Shown here: positions 1 through 6,099 of the stretch, piece by piece
How the letters are laid out: the number at the start of each line of letters is the position of its first letter
Position numbering within the stretch: position 1 is the first letter of the stretch
Origin: Bradyrhizobiaceae bacterium
GTDB taxonomy: Bacteria > Pseudomonadota > Alphaproteobacteria > Rhizobiales > Hyphomicrobiaceae
Direction: 5' to 3'
Length of the DNA: 6,099 nucleotides
NCBI GenBank assembly: GCA_947475855.1
Contig: CANJPN010000392.1
Coordinates: forward strand, 1-6,099
Notes under the pieces: generated by a model
What the model was told of the DNA's origin: nothing
What the model saw: the letters and a program-made list of their open reading frames with translations, nothing else
Databases searched by the model: none
Program-made: the position numbers and the translations under genes

Positions 1-109
1 GCGTTGGGTAGATCCGCCCCGGTCGGAAAGTCTAGCGCGGCGACACTATTTCACGGCCTCGAGTTCGACTAGGGTACGCAACCATAATTCGCAAGGGAGG
101 AATGTCTCG

Positions 110-1078
110 ATGAATAGGACGATCAGGACGTGTGTATTGAGCATGGTTATGCTTGGAAGTGCTGCCACTGCCGAGGCACAGCAGTCCCGGCAATGGGTGA
201 TCGCCACAGGTGGCACGGGCGGCGTCTATTATCCGCTCGGTGGCGGCCTGGCCAATATACTTGGTAAGTCCATTCCCGGTGTTGTGGCTACGGCGCAGGT
301 GACCGGCGGCTCAGTCGACAATCTCCGGCTGCTCGGGGCGAAGAAGGCCGACATCGCTTTCAGCCAGGTGGATGCGGCGTGGGATGCCATCAATGGTACC
401 GACAAGTTCACAACCGGCAAGCTCGACATCAAGGCGCTTGCCGTTCTCTATCCCAACCACATGCACGCTGTTTCGATTTCGACGACGGGTATCAAGTCGG
501 TCGCTGCGATGAAGGGACGGCGGGTGTCGACCGGATCGACGGGGAGCGCGACTGAAGTGTTCGCGAACCGCGTTCTGGAGGCGGCGGGGCTCGACCACGC
601 TAAGGACATCCGCAAGGAGCGGCTCGGCGTCGCCGAGAGCGTCAATGCGATGAAGGACAACAAGATCGAAGCGTTTTTCTGGGTTGGTGGACTGCCGACG
701 GCAGCGGTCACGGATCTCGCGGCGACGCCGAACACCAAGATCGTGATGATCGACTTTTCGGACCTGACGGCGAAAATGAATGCGAAGTACGGGCCGCTCT
801 ACTCGGAGACCGTGATCCCCAAGGAGACCTACAAGGGGATGGACGCGGACAACAAGAACAATGCCGTGTGGAACATCCTCGCCGTCAACGGGGCGACGAC
901 TGACGAACAGGCCTACGAGATCACCAAGGTCCTGTTCGACAAGCAGGCGGATCTTGCGATCGTGCATGCCGAGGGCAAGAACTTCAATCTGAAGATCCAG
1001 ACCAAAGCTAACGCGGGTATTCCGTTCCATCCCGGCGCGGTGAAGTACCTGTCCGAGAAGGGCGTGAAGTTCGACTAA
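110..1078 (+). CDS. TAXI family TRAP transporter solute-binding protein
   Basis: Periplasmic receptor of a TRAP secondary uptake system. It captures an anionic organic solute and delivers it to the permease encoded next. The 322-residue product has an N-terminal signal peptide (about residues 1-23, probable cleavage after AEA, before QQ). The mature chain opens with the TAXI-type motif IATGGTGGVYYPLGGG (31-46). Further family-like segments are STGSTGSATEVF (140-151), FFWVGGLPTAAV (189-200) and, near the C-terminus, IPFHPGAVKYLSEKG (304-318). Length is normal for the family. The ATG at 110 is the first usable start in its frame and follows a strong AAGGGAGGA ribosome site at 93-101. The gap to the permease is about 110 bases and holds two palindromic repeats. 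Few TAXI proteins have known ligands (dicarboxylates or glutamate-like compounds in some), so the substrate stays open. Family assignment is secure. Confidence 0.95.
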   Translation: MNRTIRTCVLSMVMLGSAATAEAQQSRQWVIATGGTGGVYYPLGGGLANILGKSIPGVVATAQVTGGSVDNLRLLGAKKADIAFSQVDAAWDAINGTDKFTTGKLDIKALAVLYPNHMHAVSISTTGIKSVAAMKGRRVSTGSTGSATEVFANRVLEAAGLDHAKDIRKERLGVAESVNAMKDNKIEAFFWVGGLPTAAVTDLAATPNTKIVMIDFSDLTAKMNAKYGPLYSETVIPKETYKGMDADNKNNAVWNILAVNGATTDEQAYEITKVLFDKQADLAIVHAEGKNFNLKIQTKANAGIPFHPGAVKYLSEKGVKFD

Positions 1079-1094
1079 GGCGACGTTGTCGTAC

Positions 1095-1124
1095 GTAGGG
1101 TGCGGTAGCGGAGCGTACCGCACC
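1095..1124 (+). repeat. REP-like palindrome, copy 1
   Basis: GTAG (1095-1098) is followed directly by a perfect 9-bp stem. The left arm GGTGCGGTA is at 1099-1107, the right arm TACCGCACC at 1116-1124, and the 8-base loop GCGGAGCG at 1108-1115. A GTAG foot next to a short hairpin is the known design of REP elements recognised by RAYT (Y1-type) transposases. The element lies 17 bases past the stop of the TAXI receptor gene, and a second copy in the opposite orientation follows at 1145-1179. There is no T-run after the stem, so it does not look like an ordinary terminator. Confidence 0.85.
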
Positions 1125-1144
1125 GCAACGTTTCGCAGCCAATC

Positions 1145-1179
1145 GGTGCGGTACGCGCTGGCGCGCTACCGCACCCTAC
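1145..1179 (-). repeat. REP-like palindrome, copy 2 (inverted relative to copy 1)
   Basis: Read on the - strand this is GTAG (complement of 1176-1179) followed by the same 9-bp stem as copy 1 (arms 1145-1153 and 1167-1175). The loop is five bases longer. Inside it GCGC at 1155-1158 can pair with GCGC at 1163-1166 around a TGGC tetraloop, leaving C1154 bulged. Bases 1164-1179 are the exact reverse complement of 1095-1110 (16 bp), and 1144-1155 is the exact reverse complement of 1114-1125 (12 bp). The two copies therefore form a BIME-like pair separated by about 20 bases of unique sequence. Its outer edge is only 10 bases before the permease ATG. Confidence 0.85.
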
Positions 1180-1180
1180 T

Positions 1181-1184
1181 GGGG
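1181..1184 (+). promoter_or_regulatory. Weak ribosome binding site of the TRAP permease
   Basis: GGGG lies five bases before the ATG at 1190 and directly follows the CTAC edge of repeat copy 2. It supports ATG 1190 over the in-frame GTG at 1184, which itself overlaps the G-run and would have no ribosome site. The match to AGGAGG is poor, so initiation may be weak or coupled to the upstream gene. Confidence 0.45.
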
Positions 1185-1189
1185 TGGTC

Positions 1190-3172
1190 ATGGCCGACGA
1201 CACGTCTGTTCAAGAAAAAGTCGAAGCGCTGATCGAGGCGGAGGAGGGGGCTGCGAACCGGTTGGGTGGTTGGCTCGGCAAGGCGATCGCCGGGTTCGCG
1301 ATCCTGGTGTCGCTGTTCCATCTCTATGCGGCCTATGAGATCGTGCCGGCGTATGTGATGCGACCGGTGCACGTGTTCTGCGTGATGTTTCTGGCGTTCC
1401 TGCTTTACCCGATCGGGCGCCGGTTCCGCGATCGCATCATGTGGTGGGATTGGCTTCTGGCAGCCGCGTGTGCCGGTGTGATCGGCTACATCCTGAGCCA
1501 AGGCGACTCGTTTGGCGACCGCGCCGTCGTGCCGACGGATACGGACGTGTGGGTCGGGGTGGTGTTCGTTGCGCTGTTGCTCGAAGCGACGCGCCGCACT
1601 ACGGGCATGATCATGCCGGGTGTGGCTATCGCATTCATTCTCTATGCGCTGTTCGGCCATCTGTTGCCGGCGCCGTGGACGCATCGTGGCTATGCCTTCG
1701 GCGATCTCGTCGGTCATCTCTACATGACGCTCGAAGGCGTGTTCGGAACGACCGTCGATGTGTCGTCGAGCCTGATCATCCTGTTCACGATCTTCGGCGC
1801 TATCCTGTTCCACTCGGGCGCGGGCAAGTTCTTCATCGACTTCTCTTTCGCGGCGATGGGTGGACGCCGGAATTCCGCAGGGCGAGCGGTGGTCCTCTCG
1901 TCGTTCCTGATGGGCGGGCCGTCGGGCTCCGGCGTGGCGACTACCGTTGCCATCGGAACCGTCGCTTATCCGCTGCTCGAGAAGGCTGGATATGAGAAGA
2001 ATGCGGCCGGTGGATTGCTTGCGGCTGGCGGTCTTGGCGCGATCATCTCGCCGCCGGTGCTTGGAGCGGCCGCGTTCCTGATCGCAGAGTTCCTCAAGAT
2101 CTCGTACTTCGACGTGATCATGATGGCTGCCATTCCAACGGTGCTTTACTACCTCGCAATCCTGGTGATGGTGGAACTCGACGCGGCGAAGTACGGCGGG
2201 GCGAGCGAGCGGCTGGTCGCGGAGGGAACTGCCTGGGGTTTGGCCAAACGTTTCTGGTTCCACTTCGTCTCGCTGATTTCGATCATTGCCTTCATGCTGC
2301 TGGGCTATTCGCCGACGCTCGCGGTGTTCTGGTCGATCGTGCTCGCGATCGCGGTCAGTTTCCTGTCGCGGGAGACCGCGTTGATGCCACCGAAACTGGC
2401 GGCTGCGCTGAAGGAGGGCACAACGGGCGTTCTCAACGTCGCAACGACGTGCGCGGCGGCGGGCATCATCGTCGGGGTGGTGACGCTGACGGGGTTGGCG
2501 CAGCGGTTTGCAGACATCATCATCGGTTATGCCGGCGGCAACCTGCTGCTGACGGCGCTGTTCTCGGCGGCGATCGTGTGGGTGGTTGGGCTCGCAGTGC
2601 CGGTGACGGCGTCTTACATCATGTGCGCGGTGATCGCTGCACCAGCGCTGATCAAGCTCGGGGTGCCCGACTTCGCCGCGCACATGTTCATTTTCTACTA
2701 TGCGGTGCTGTCGGAAGTTTCGCCGCCAACAGCGCTGTCGCCGTTCGCGGCTGCCGCGATTACCGGTGGGAATCCTTACATGACGACTTTGCAGGCGTGG
2801 AAATACACGATGCCGGCGTTTCTGCTGCCGTTCGTGTTCGTGCTGGATCCTGATGGCGTGGGGCTCCTCATGACGATTCCGAAGGGCGGGAGCTGGGTCA
2901 ATATCGTGACGATTACGCTGGCATCAGCGGCAGGCATCGCGGCCTATGGCTTTGCGCTGCAAGGGCGTTGCGTAACCTCGAACAACAAGTTCGAAGCGGC
3001 ATTGTTCTGGCTCGCGGGAACGCTGCTGGTGTTTCCCAGCATCATTGATGCGATCATGAAACCGCTGGCGGGGCGCGGCATGCCGTTCCCGGAGCCTGCG
3101 GGTGTCGTCGTGCTGATCGTGGCAATCGGTTTGCAGATGGCGCGAGGTCGGGCAGTAGTGGGCCGGGCTTGA
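1190..3172 (+). CDS. TRAP transporter fused permease (small plus large membrane domains)
   Basis: Inner-membrane part of the TRAP system, using an ion gradient to import the solute delivered by the TAXI receptor. The product is 660 residues from ATG 1190 (two more from GTG 1184). By eye it has roughly 17-19 hydrophobic segments, consistent with a fused DctQ-like N-terminal part and a DctM-like part, as is usual in TAXI systems. Numbering from GTG 1184: four to five membrane spans lie within about 33-160. The DctM-like core carries GGPSGSGVATT at 244-254, ISPPVLGAAAF at 288-298, and SEVSPPTALSPFAAAA at 510-525. These small-residue and proline-rich loops match the conserved transport regions of the family. 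After about residue 560 there is a further C-terminal membrane region (spans near 571-592, 603-622, 637-652), which many fused TRAP permeases have. Length is normal and no frameshift is seen. The substrate is unknown. Confidence 0.95.
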   Translation: MADDTSVQEKVEALIEAEEGAANRLGGWLGKAIAGFAILVSLFHLYAAYEIVPAYVMRPVHVFCVMFLAFLLYPIGRRFRDRIMWWDWLLAAACAGVIGYILSQGDSFGDRAVVPTDTDVWVGVVFVALLLEATRRTTGMIMPGVAIAFILYALFGHLLPAPWTHRGYAFGDLVGHLYMTLEGVFGTTVDVSSSLIILFTIFGAILFHSGAGKFFIDFSFAAMGGRRNSAGRAVVLSSFLMGGPSGSGVATTVAIGTVAYPLLEKAGYEKNAAGGLLAAGGLGAIISPPVLGAAAFLIAEFLKISYFDVIMMAAIPTVLYYLAILVMVELDAAKYGGASERLVAEGTAWGLAKRFWFHFVSLISIIAFMLLGYSPTLAVFWSIVLAIAVSFLSRETALMPPKLAAALKEGTTGVLNVATTCAAAGIIVGVVTLTGLAQRFADIIIGYAGGNLLLTALFSAAIVWVVGLAVPVTASYIMCAVIAAPALIKLGVPDFAAHMFIFYYAVLSEVSPPTALSPFAAAAITGGNPYMTTLQAWKYTMPAFLLPFVFVLDPDGVGLLMTIPKGGSWVNIVTITLASAAGIAAYGFALQGRCVTSNNKFEAALFWLAGTLLVFPSIIDAIMKPLAGRGMPFPEPAGVVVLIVAIGLQMARGRAVVGRA

Positions 3173-3209
3173 GCGTTAGCAGCTTGAGCAAGGGGGCGTC
3201 GACAAAGTC

Positions 3210-4034
3210 ATGGCAAGCGATCAGCTTTCGCGCCAGCAGCGGCGCAAGGTCCAGCGCGATGCGCTAGAGCGTGGCGCGAAGGTGATGGCGCGCGGGCTCG
3301 GGCCGGAACTCGGCGAGGCGGAAGCGCTTGGCATTGCGCTGATCGTCCACGAGCGGCTGACCGATGCGGGCCGGCCGGCACGCGCGGGCGAAGCGGCCGA
3401 AATGGTCGAGACGTTGTTGGAAAAGACGCTTGCGAATGAAGTGCGCGGCCTCGACCTGGGCTGCCGCAAGGGGTGCAGCTACTGCTGCAGCGCGCTCGTC
3501 ACATGCTCGGCGCCTGAAATATTCAGGGTTGCTTCGTGGTTGCGGCTGAACGCGACGACGGCTGCCGCGCCGATCAAGCTACCCGAAATCGCGGCCGAGG
3601 TTGTGCGACGACATGGGGTGTCGCTCGAGCAGATGTTCAACGAGCGTGCACCATGCCCCTTGCTGATTGCGGGAGCGTGCGGCGTCTATCCGGTGCGGCC
3701 GATCCCTTGCCGGTCTCTCTTTTCGATGTCGTCGGAAGCTTGCCGGCTCGCGCTGGAAGAGAACTCGGGTGAGGTGCCTATCGTCGGTGGAGCCATGCAG
3801 AAAGGCGAGATGGCGCGTACGTTGCTGCTCGCGGCGGTGAGCGCGGCAGGGCTTTCTGATCGTGGCATCGAGTTGACGGCGGGTGTGATGGCCGTGATCG
3901 AGAAGCCGGATGCGGAAGCGCGCTGGCTCGCGGGAGAGAACGTGTTCGACGGCGTAATGGGTGGGGATAGGTCGCCGGGGTCGCGGCGGGCGCAGGACCA
4001 CATTGCGAAGCTTCTCGGTGCACTCGTCGGGTGA
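3210..4034 (+). CDS. YkgJ family cysteine cluster protein
   Basis: A 274-residue, probably cytoplasmic protein with no signal peptide or membrane span. The centre holds the family signature C85-x3-C89-x2-C92-C93 (GCRKGCSYCC, 84-93), then C99. A second cluster follows, CPLLIAGACGVYPVRPIPCR (149-168), with C149, C157 and C167, then C178. This two-part cysteine arrangement with the YxxRPxxCR segment is typical of the CxxCxxCC/YkgJ family (PF03692), whose members are thought to bind zinc or an iron-sulfur centre; no reaction is established for them. The first 80 residues are charged and helical-looking and not conserved as far as I can tell. ATG 3210 sits 37 bases after the permease stop, with GGGGG at 3192-3196 about 13 bases upstream, a long spacing. 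An internal ATG at 3285 is a less likely start because it lacks a better site. The gene may be co-transcribed with the TRAP genes, but a link to transport is only inferred from position. Confidence 0.88.
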   Translation: MASDQLSRQQRRKVQRDALERGAKVMARGLGPELGEAEALGIALIVHERLTDAGRPARAGEAAEMVETLLEKTLANEVRGLDLGCRKGCSYCCSALVTCSAPEIFRVASWLRLNATTAAAPIKLPEIAAEVVRRHGVSLEQMFNERAPCPLLIAGACGVYPVRPIPCRSLFSMSSEACRLALEENSGEVPIVGGAMQKGEMARTLLLAAVSAAGLSDRGIELTAGVMAVIEKPDAEARWLAGENVFDGVMGGDRSPGSRRAQDHIAKLLGALVG

Positions 4035-4097
4035 GGGCCTTCTGCGACTTTGCTTGCGACCGGGAGCATGCGGATAGTGCTGGATAACTCGAAATTC

Positions 4098-4105
4098 GGG
4101 AGGAG
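4098..4105 (+). promoter_or_regulatory. Ribosome binding site that fixes the Bug protein start
   Basis: GGGAGGAG ends four bases before the ATG at 4110. That start places the signal peptide at the very N-terminus. An in-frame TTG at 4050 would add 20 residues (including charged and polar ones) ahead of the signal peptide and has no comparable site, so it is rejected. Confidence 0.8.
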
Positions 4106-4109
4106 CACT

Positions 4110-5066
4110 ATGTTGGCTCGCCTGGGGGTGCTCCCACTGCTTGCGGCACTCACGTGCAGTGCCGTAGCCCAAGAGTTCCCTACGCGCTCGATCCGCATCA
4201 TCGTGCCGTTTGCCTCGGGGTCTGCAACCGATCTCACAGCCCGGCCGCTCGCCAAAGAGATCACGGCTGCGACTGGCCAGCAGGTGCTCGTCGACAACAG
4301 GCCGGGTGGGGAGGGCCAGCTCGGCGCGCAGCTCGCGGCGGCGGCTAAACCCGATGGCTACACGGTGATGGTGTCGACGCAGACCACGCAAGCGGCGAAC
4401 GTCAGCGTCTACAAGAACCTGCCGTATCACCCCGTCGACAGCTTCGTGCCGATCACCGGCATCCGTCAGGGGGCGCTGATCGTTTTGGCGCGGCGCGATC
4501 TCGGGATGACCAACATCAAGGATATCGTCGCTTTTGCCAAGAAGGAGCCGGGCAAGTTGATGTTCGGCAGCAGCAACGGCTCGAGCCGGGCGGGGGGAGA
4601 ATACTTCAAGCTGTTGGCTGGTATCGATATGCTCCACGTGCCCTACAGGGGGCAGCCTCAGGCCATGACGGATCTCGCCGGCGGTCGCCTCGATCTCACA
4701 TTCACGGATATGTATACGGGCCTGCCGTTCATCAAGGACAAGCGTGCGGTTGCCGTCGCGGTGACCAGCGCGAGGCGGCTTGCGATACTGGCGGATGTGC
4801 CGACGATCGCGGAGAGCGGTGTGCCGGGATACGAGTTGGGGGCGTGGACGGCGGTGTTCGCGCCCGCGGGAATGCCGAGGCCGGTGGTGGACCGGCTCAA
4901 TGCCTTGTTCCGCACGGCGATAGATACGCCGTCTTTCAAGGAGCAATCCGCGCAGTCGGGCGCAGTTCTGTTTCCCGGAACGCCGGAGGAGCTTGGCGCA
5001 TTCCAGCGCGCCGAGATCGAGAAGTGGGCGCGCATCGTGAAAGCCGCCGGCATGCAGGAGCCGTGA
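4110..5066 (+). CDS. Bug/TctC family tripartite tricarboxylate transporter substrate-binding protein
   Basis: Periplasmic receptor of the Bug (TctC) family, which binds small carboxylates for TctAB-type transporters or acts as an orphan sensor/receptor. The 318-residue product from ATG 4110 has a signal peptide (residues 1-20, probable cleavage SAVA before QEFP). The mature N-terminus FPTRSIRIIVPFASGSATD (23-41) is the classic Bug opening. VDNRPGGEGQLGA (61-73) and KPDGYT (80-85) follow. HVPYRG lies mid-chain, and a VPTIAESGVPGYELGAW segment leads to the C-terminal lobe. Length is normal. No TctA or TctB membrane gene is in the window, so it is an orphan here. The gene starts 75 bases after the YkgJ-like gene and ends 61 bases from the convergent stop of a Rieske oxygenase gene. 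Bug proteins near aromatic oxygenases include TphC, the terephthalate receptor of Comamonas, so an aromatic acid ligand is a reasonable but unproved guess. Confidence 0.95.
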   Translation: MLARLGVLPLLAALTCSAVAQEFPTRSIRIIVPFASGSATDLTARPLAKEITAATGQQVLVDNRPGGEGQLGAQLAAAAKPDGYTVMVSTQTTQAANVSVYKNLPYHPVDSFVPITGIRQGALIVLARRDLGMTNIKDIVAFAKKEPGKLMFGSSNGSSRAGGEYFKLLAGIDMLHVPYRGQPQAMTDLAGGRLDLTFTDMYTGLPFIKDKRAVAVAVTSARRLAILADVPTIAESGVPGYELGAWTAVFAPAGMPRPVVDRLNALFRTAIDTPSFKEQSAQSGAVLFPGTPEELGAFQRAEIEKWARIVKAAGMQEP

Positions 5067-5090
5067 GGCGAGGCGAAGGGGAGGGCGAGC

Positions 5091-5120
5091 GGCGGGTTAC
5101 GCTTTGCTCACCCGCCCTAC
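5091..5120 (-). repeat. REP-like palindrome, copy 3, between convergent genes
   Basis: On the - strand this reads GTAG (complement of 5117-5120) followed by a hairpin. Its outer seven pairs, GGCGGGT (5091-5097) with ACCCGCC (5110-5116), are perfect. One mismatch and one more pair bring the stem to nine positions around an 8-base loop, GCAAAGCG. The design (GTAG foot, nine-position stem, 8-base loop ending AGCG) equals copy 1, but the stem bases differ on both arms together. It lies between the stop of the Bug gene and the stop of the oxygenase gene. No T-run follows on either strand, so terminator function is doubtful. Confidence 0.75.
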
Positions 5121-5127
5121 GTGGCTC

Positions 5128-6099
5128 TCATTCGGCGGCCTGCTGCTTGCCGAGTTCGGCGTTGAGCGCGATTTCCTCGGGCGATGCGCCGAGTGTGCGC
5201 CAATCCGATGTTTTCGGAACGATACCTTCGAACGAGGCCAACTTGGCCAGGGGCATCCGAGGTTCCGTTGTTCCGATTGCGGGCCCCCCACCTGCAACGG
5301 TGCGTGCGGCTTCGACCATCTGCTTGCGGAATTCGACGATGGCGAGGTCCGAAGCACCCAGGCGATCGTGGGTGCGGTCGACGATGGGGCCCATCGACTC
5401 CCACATCACGATGTCCTGGTTGGTGATTCCCGGGATGCCGGTGAAGTTGCCGAGCTTCATCGCCTGCCGGTCCTGTTTGTAGTTGTTCTCAGGCGTCCGG
5501 GTGTTGCCATAGGTGCTGTCGAGGTCGAAGCCGACGCGGTTGGCGTGGAGCTTGCGCCAGTCTTCCTGGGCAGGGACGGTGTCGCCGCCGAACGCGACGA
5601 AATAGAACGTCGTCGAGTTGTCGTCGCGCGGCACGTGGACCGTGCAGGAACGATGCAAATTGTTCGGGGGGATGTGGACGAGGTAAGGCGCCACGAAAAG
5701 CGTCGTGCGCACATAGTCATGGGTTGCTGCGTCCTTGATCGGGCGGCGGATCGCGGAATACCGGAAACCGTATGACGTCCGCTGCACCACCATGCGCGGA
5801 GCCTTGTCGGTCGAAGGGCGTTGCCATTGCGTGACCGTGGACTGCGCGCCGGCGACGCGGGCAGGCACCATGTCGGATGAATGGAGGGACGACGAATGGG
5901 CGCTGTCGATCGAGCCTTCGAGCATCTGTGCCCAATTGGCGTTGACGATAACCTTGGTGGAGACGACGTTCGTCTCGGGCGTCGGCTGCCAGACGGGAGG
6001 AGCAAACTCCGGCATCGTTTCGCTGGGCCCCATGTAGGTCCAGATGAAACCGCCGGTTTCGACCACCGGATAGGACTTGATCTTGACCTTGTCGCAGAA
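5128..6099 (-). CDS. Rieske aromatic ring-hydroxylating oxygenase alpha subunit, phthalate 4,5-dioxygenase-like (5' end beyond window)
   Basis: Catalytic subunit of a Rieske non-heme iron oxygenase, which hydroxylates an aromatic or related carboxylate with electrons from a reductase. 323 C-terminal residues are visible and the frame stays open to the window edge, so the Rieske [2Fe-2S] domain is outside; family members are about 400-450 residues. Visible near the edge is GGFIWTYMGP, the typical end of the Rieske domain. Numbering from the GTG at 6066, the catalytic domain has NWAQMLEGSIDSAHSSSLH (44-62). D54 is the bridging aspartate (codon 5905-5907), and H57 and H62 are iron ligands (5896-5898 and 5881-5883). 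The likely third ligand is D218 in NQDIVMWESMGP (codon 5413-5415), followed by IVDRTHDRLGASDLAI, a strong mark of the phthalate-type subgroup. The metal site is complete, so the enzyme looks functional. The GTG at 6066 is not the true start. No reductase gene is in view, and the substrate is unknown. Confidence 0.92.
   Translation of the reverse strand, partial: FCDKVKIKSYPVVETGGFIWTYMGPSETMPEFAPPVWQPTPETNVVSTKVIVNANWAQMLEGSIDSAHSSSLHSSDMVPARVAGAQSTVTQWQRPSTDKAPRMVVQRTSYGFRYSAIRRPIKDAATHDYVRTTLFVAPYLVHIPPNNLHRSCTVHVPRDDNSTTFYFVAFGGDTVPAQEDWRKLHANRVGFDLDSTYGNTRTPENNYKQDRQAMKLGNFTGIPGITNQDIVMWESMGPIVDRTHDRLGASDLAIVEFRKQMVEAARTVAGGGPAIGTTEPRMPLAKLASFEGIVPKTSDWRTLGASPEEIALNAELGKQQAAE

Noticed and set aside
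1..72. Possible tail of an upstream + strand gene: frame 1 is open from the window edge to a TAG at 70-72
   Set aside because: Only 23 codons, without a recognisable motif; an open stretch this short is expected by chance in GC-rich DNA.
64..90. Possible promoter for the TAXI gene (TTCGAC at 64-69, CATAAT at 83-88)
   Set aside because: The 13-base spacing is too short for a standard sigma-70 promoter and no better -35 box fits; the true promoter may lie left of the window.
1166..2683. Long open frame (505 codons) on the - strand opposite the permease gene
   Set aside because: The product is an Arg/His/Asp/Glu-rich low-complexity chain without any family motif, the usual mirror image of a GC-rich membrane-protein gene.
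3167..3189. 8-bp direct repeat GCTTGAGC at 3167-3174 and 3182-3189 around the permease stop codon
   Set aside because: Too short, with no element between the copies; probably coincidence.
4050..4078. Possible promoter for the Bug gene (TTGCTT at 4050-4055, GATAGT at 4073-4078, 17-base spacing)
   Set aside because: Only 3 of 6 and 4 of 6 consensus matches; the spacing is right but such matches are common by chance.
3579..4946. 455-codon - strand open frame spanning the YkgJ-like and Bug genes
   Set aside because: It runs across two well-supported genes and their gap, is Arg/His-rich and shows no recognisable domain; a codon-bias shadow.
5067..5097. Purine-rich G-run stretch before repeat copy 3 that might form a G-quadruplex
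   Set aside because: It has only two runs of three or more G close together besides the repeat arm; not enough for a stable four-run structure claim.
5091..5120. Copy 3 as a bidirectional terminator between convergent genes
   Set aside because: The hairpin has no T-run downstream on either strand, and the GTAG foot and loop tie it to the repeat family instead; some effect on transcript ends is still possible.
5104..5775. + strand open frame of 223 codons opposite the oxygenase gene
   Set aside because: It starts inside repeat copy 3, overlaps the oxygenase gene with its complete iron site, and has no family features of its own.

Overview
The window is GC-rich, densely coding bacterial DNA. 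The gene types (a TAXI-type TRAP transporter, an orphan Bug/TctC binding protein, a Rieske oxygenase of the phthalate-dioxygenase type) and GTAG-footed palindromes suggest a metabolically versatile proteobacterium. An alphaproteobacterium of the Bradyrhizobium/Rhodopseudomonas/Xanthobacteraceae kind is my best guess. This is inferred from sequence style, not from a taxonomic marker.

Layout. Positions 1-109 are a short leader ending in a strong ribosome binding site. Four genes then run on the + strand: a TAXI TRAP solute-binding protein (110-1078), a fused TRAP permease (start chosen at 1190, end 3172), a YkgJ-family cysteine-cluster protein (3210-4034), and a Bug/TctC periplasmic binding protein (start chosen at 4110, end 5066). 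Facing them on the - strand is the C-terminal three quarters of a Rieske-type ring-hydroxylating oxygenase alpha subunit (5128-6099). Its Rieske cluster lies beyond the right edge. The remaining long open frames are shadows of these five genes.

How the genes work together. The first two genes make a complete TRAP uptake system: a periplasmic receptor plus a membrane protein that carries both the small and the large membrane domains. The Bug protein is a second, unrelated receptor with no TctA/TctB membrane partner in view. Together with the oxygenase it suggests a locus for taking up and degrading organic or aromatic acids, but no substrate can be read from the sequence. The YkgJ-like protein is a probable metal-binding protein of unknown role.

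The most interesting non-coding signal is a set of three short palindromes. Two, in opposite orientation, fill the gap between the TRAP receptor and permease genes (1095-1179). The third, with a different stem sequence but the same design, sits between the convergent stop codons (5091-5120). All have a GTAG tetranucleotide directly 5' of a hairpin of about 9 bp, which is the hallmark of REP elements moved by RAYT transposases. The first two form a BIME-like pair placed as in the classical malE-malF gap, where such hairpins help produce more receptor than permease. I see no wholly new protein system, no RNA genes, no CRISPR array, no insertion sequence and no convincing factor-independent terminator.
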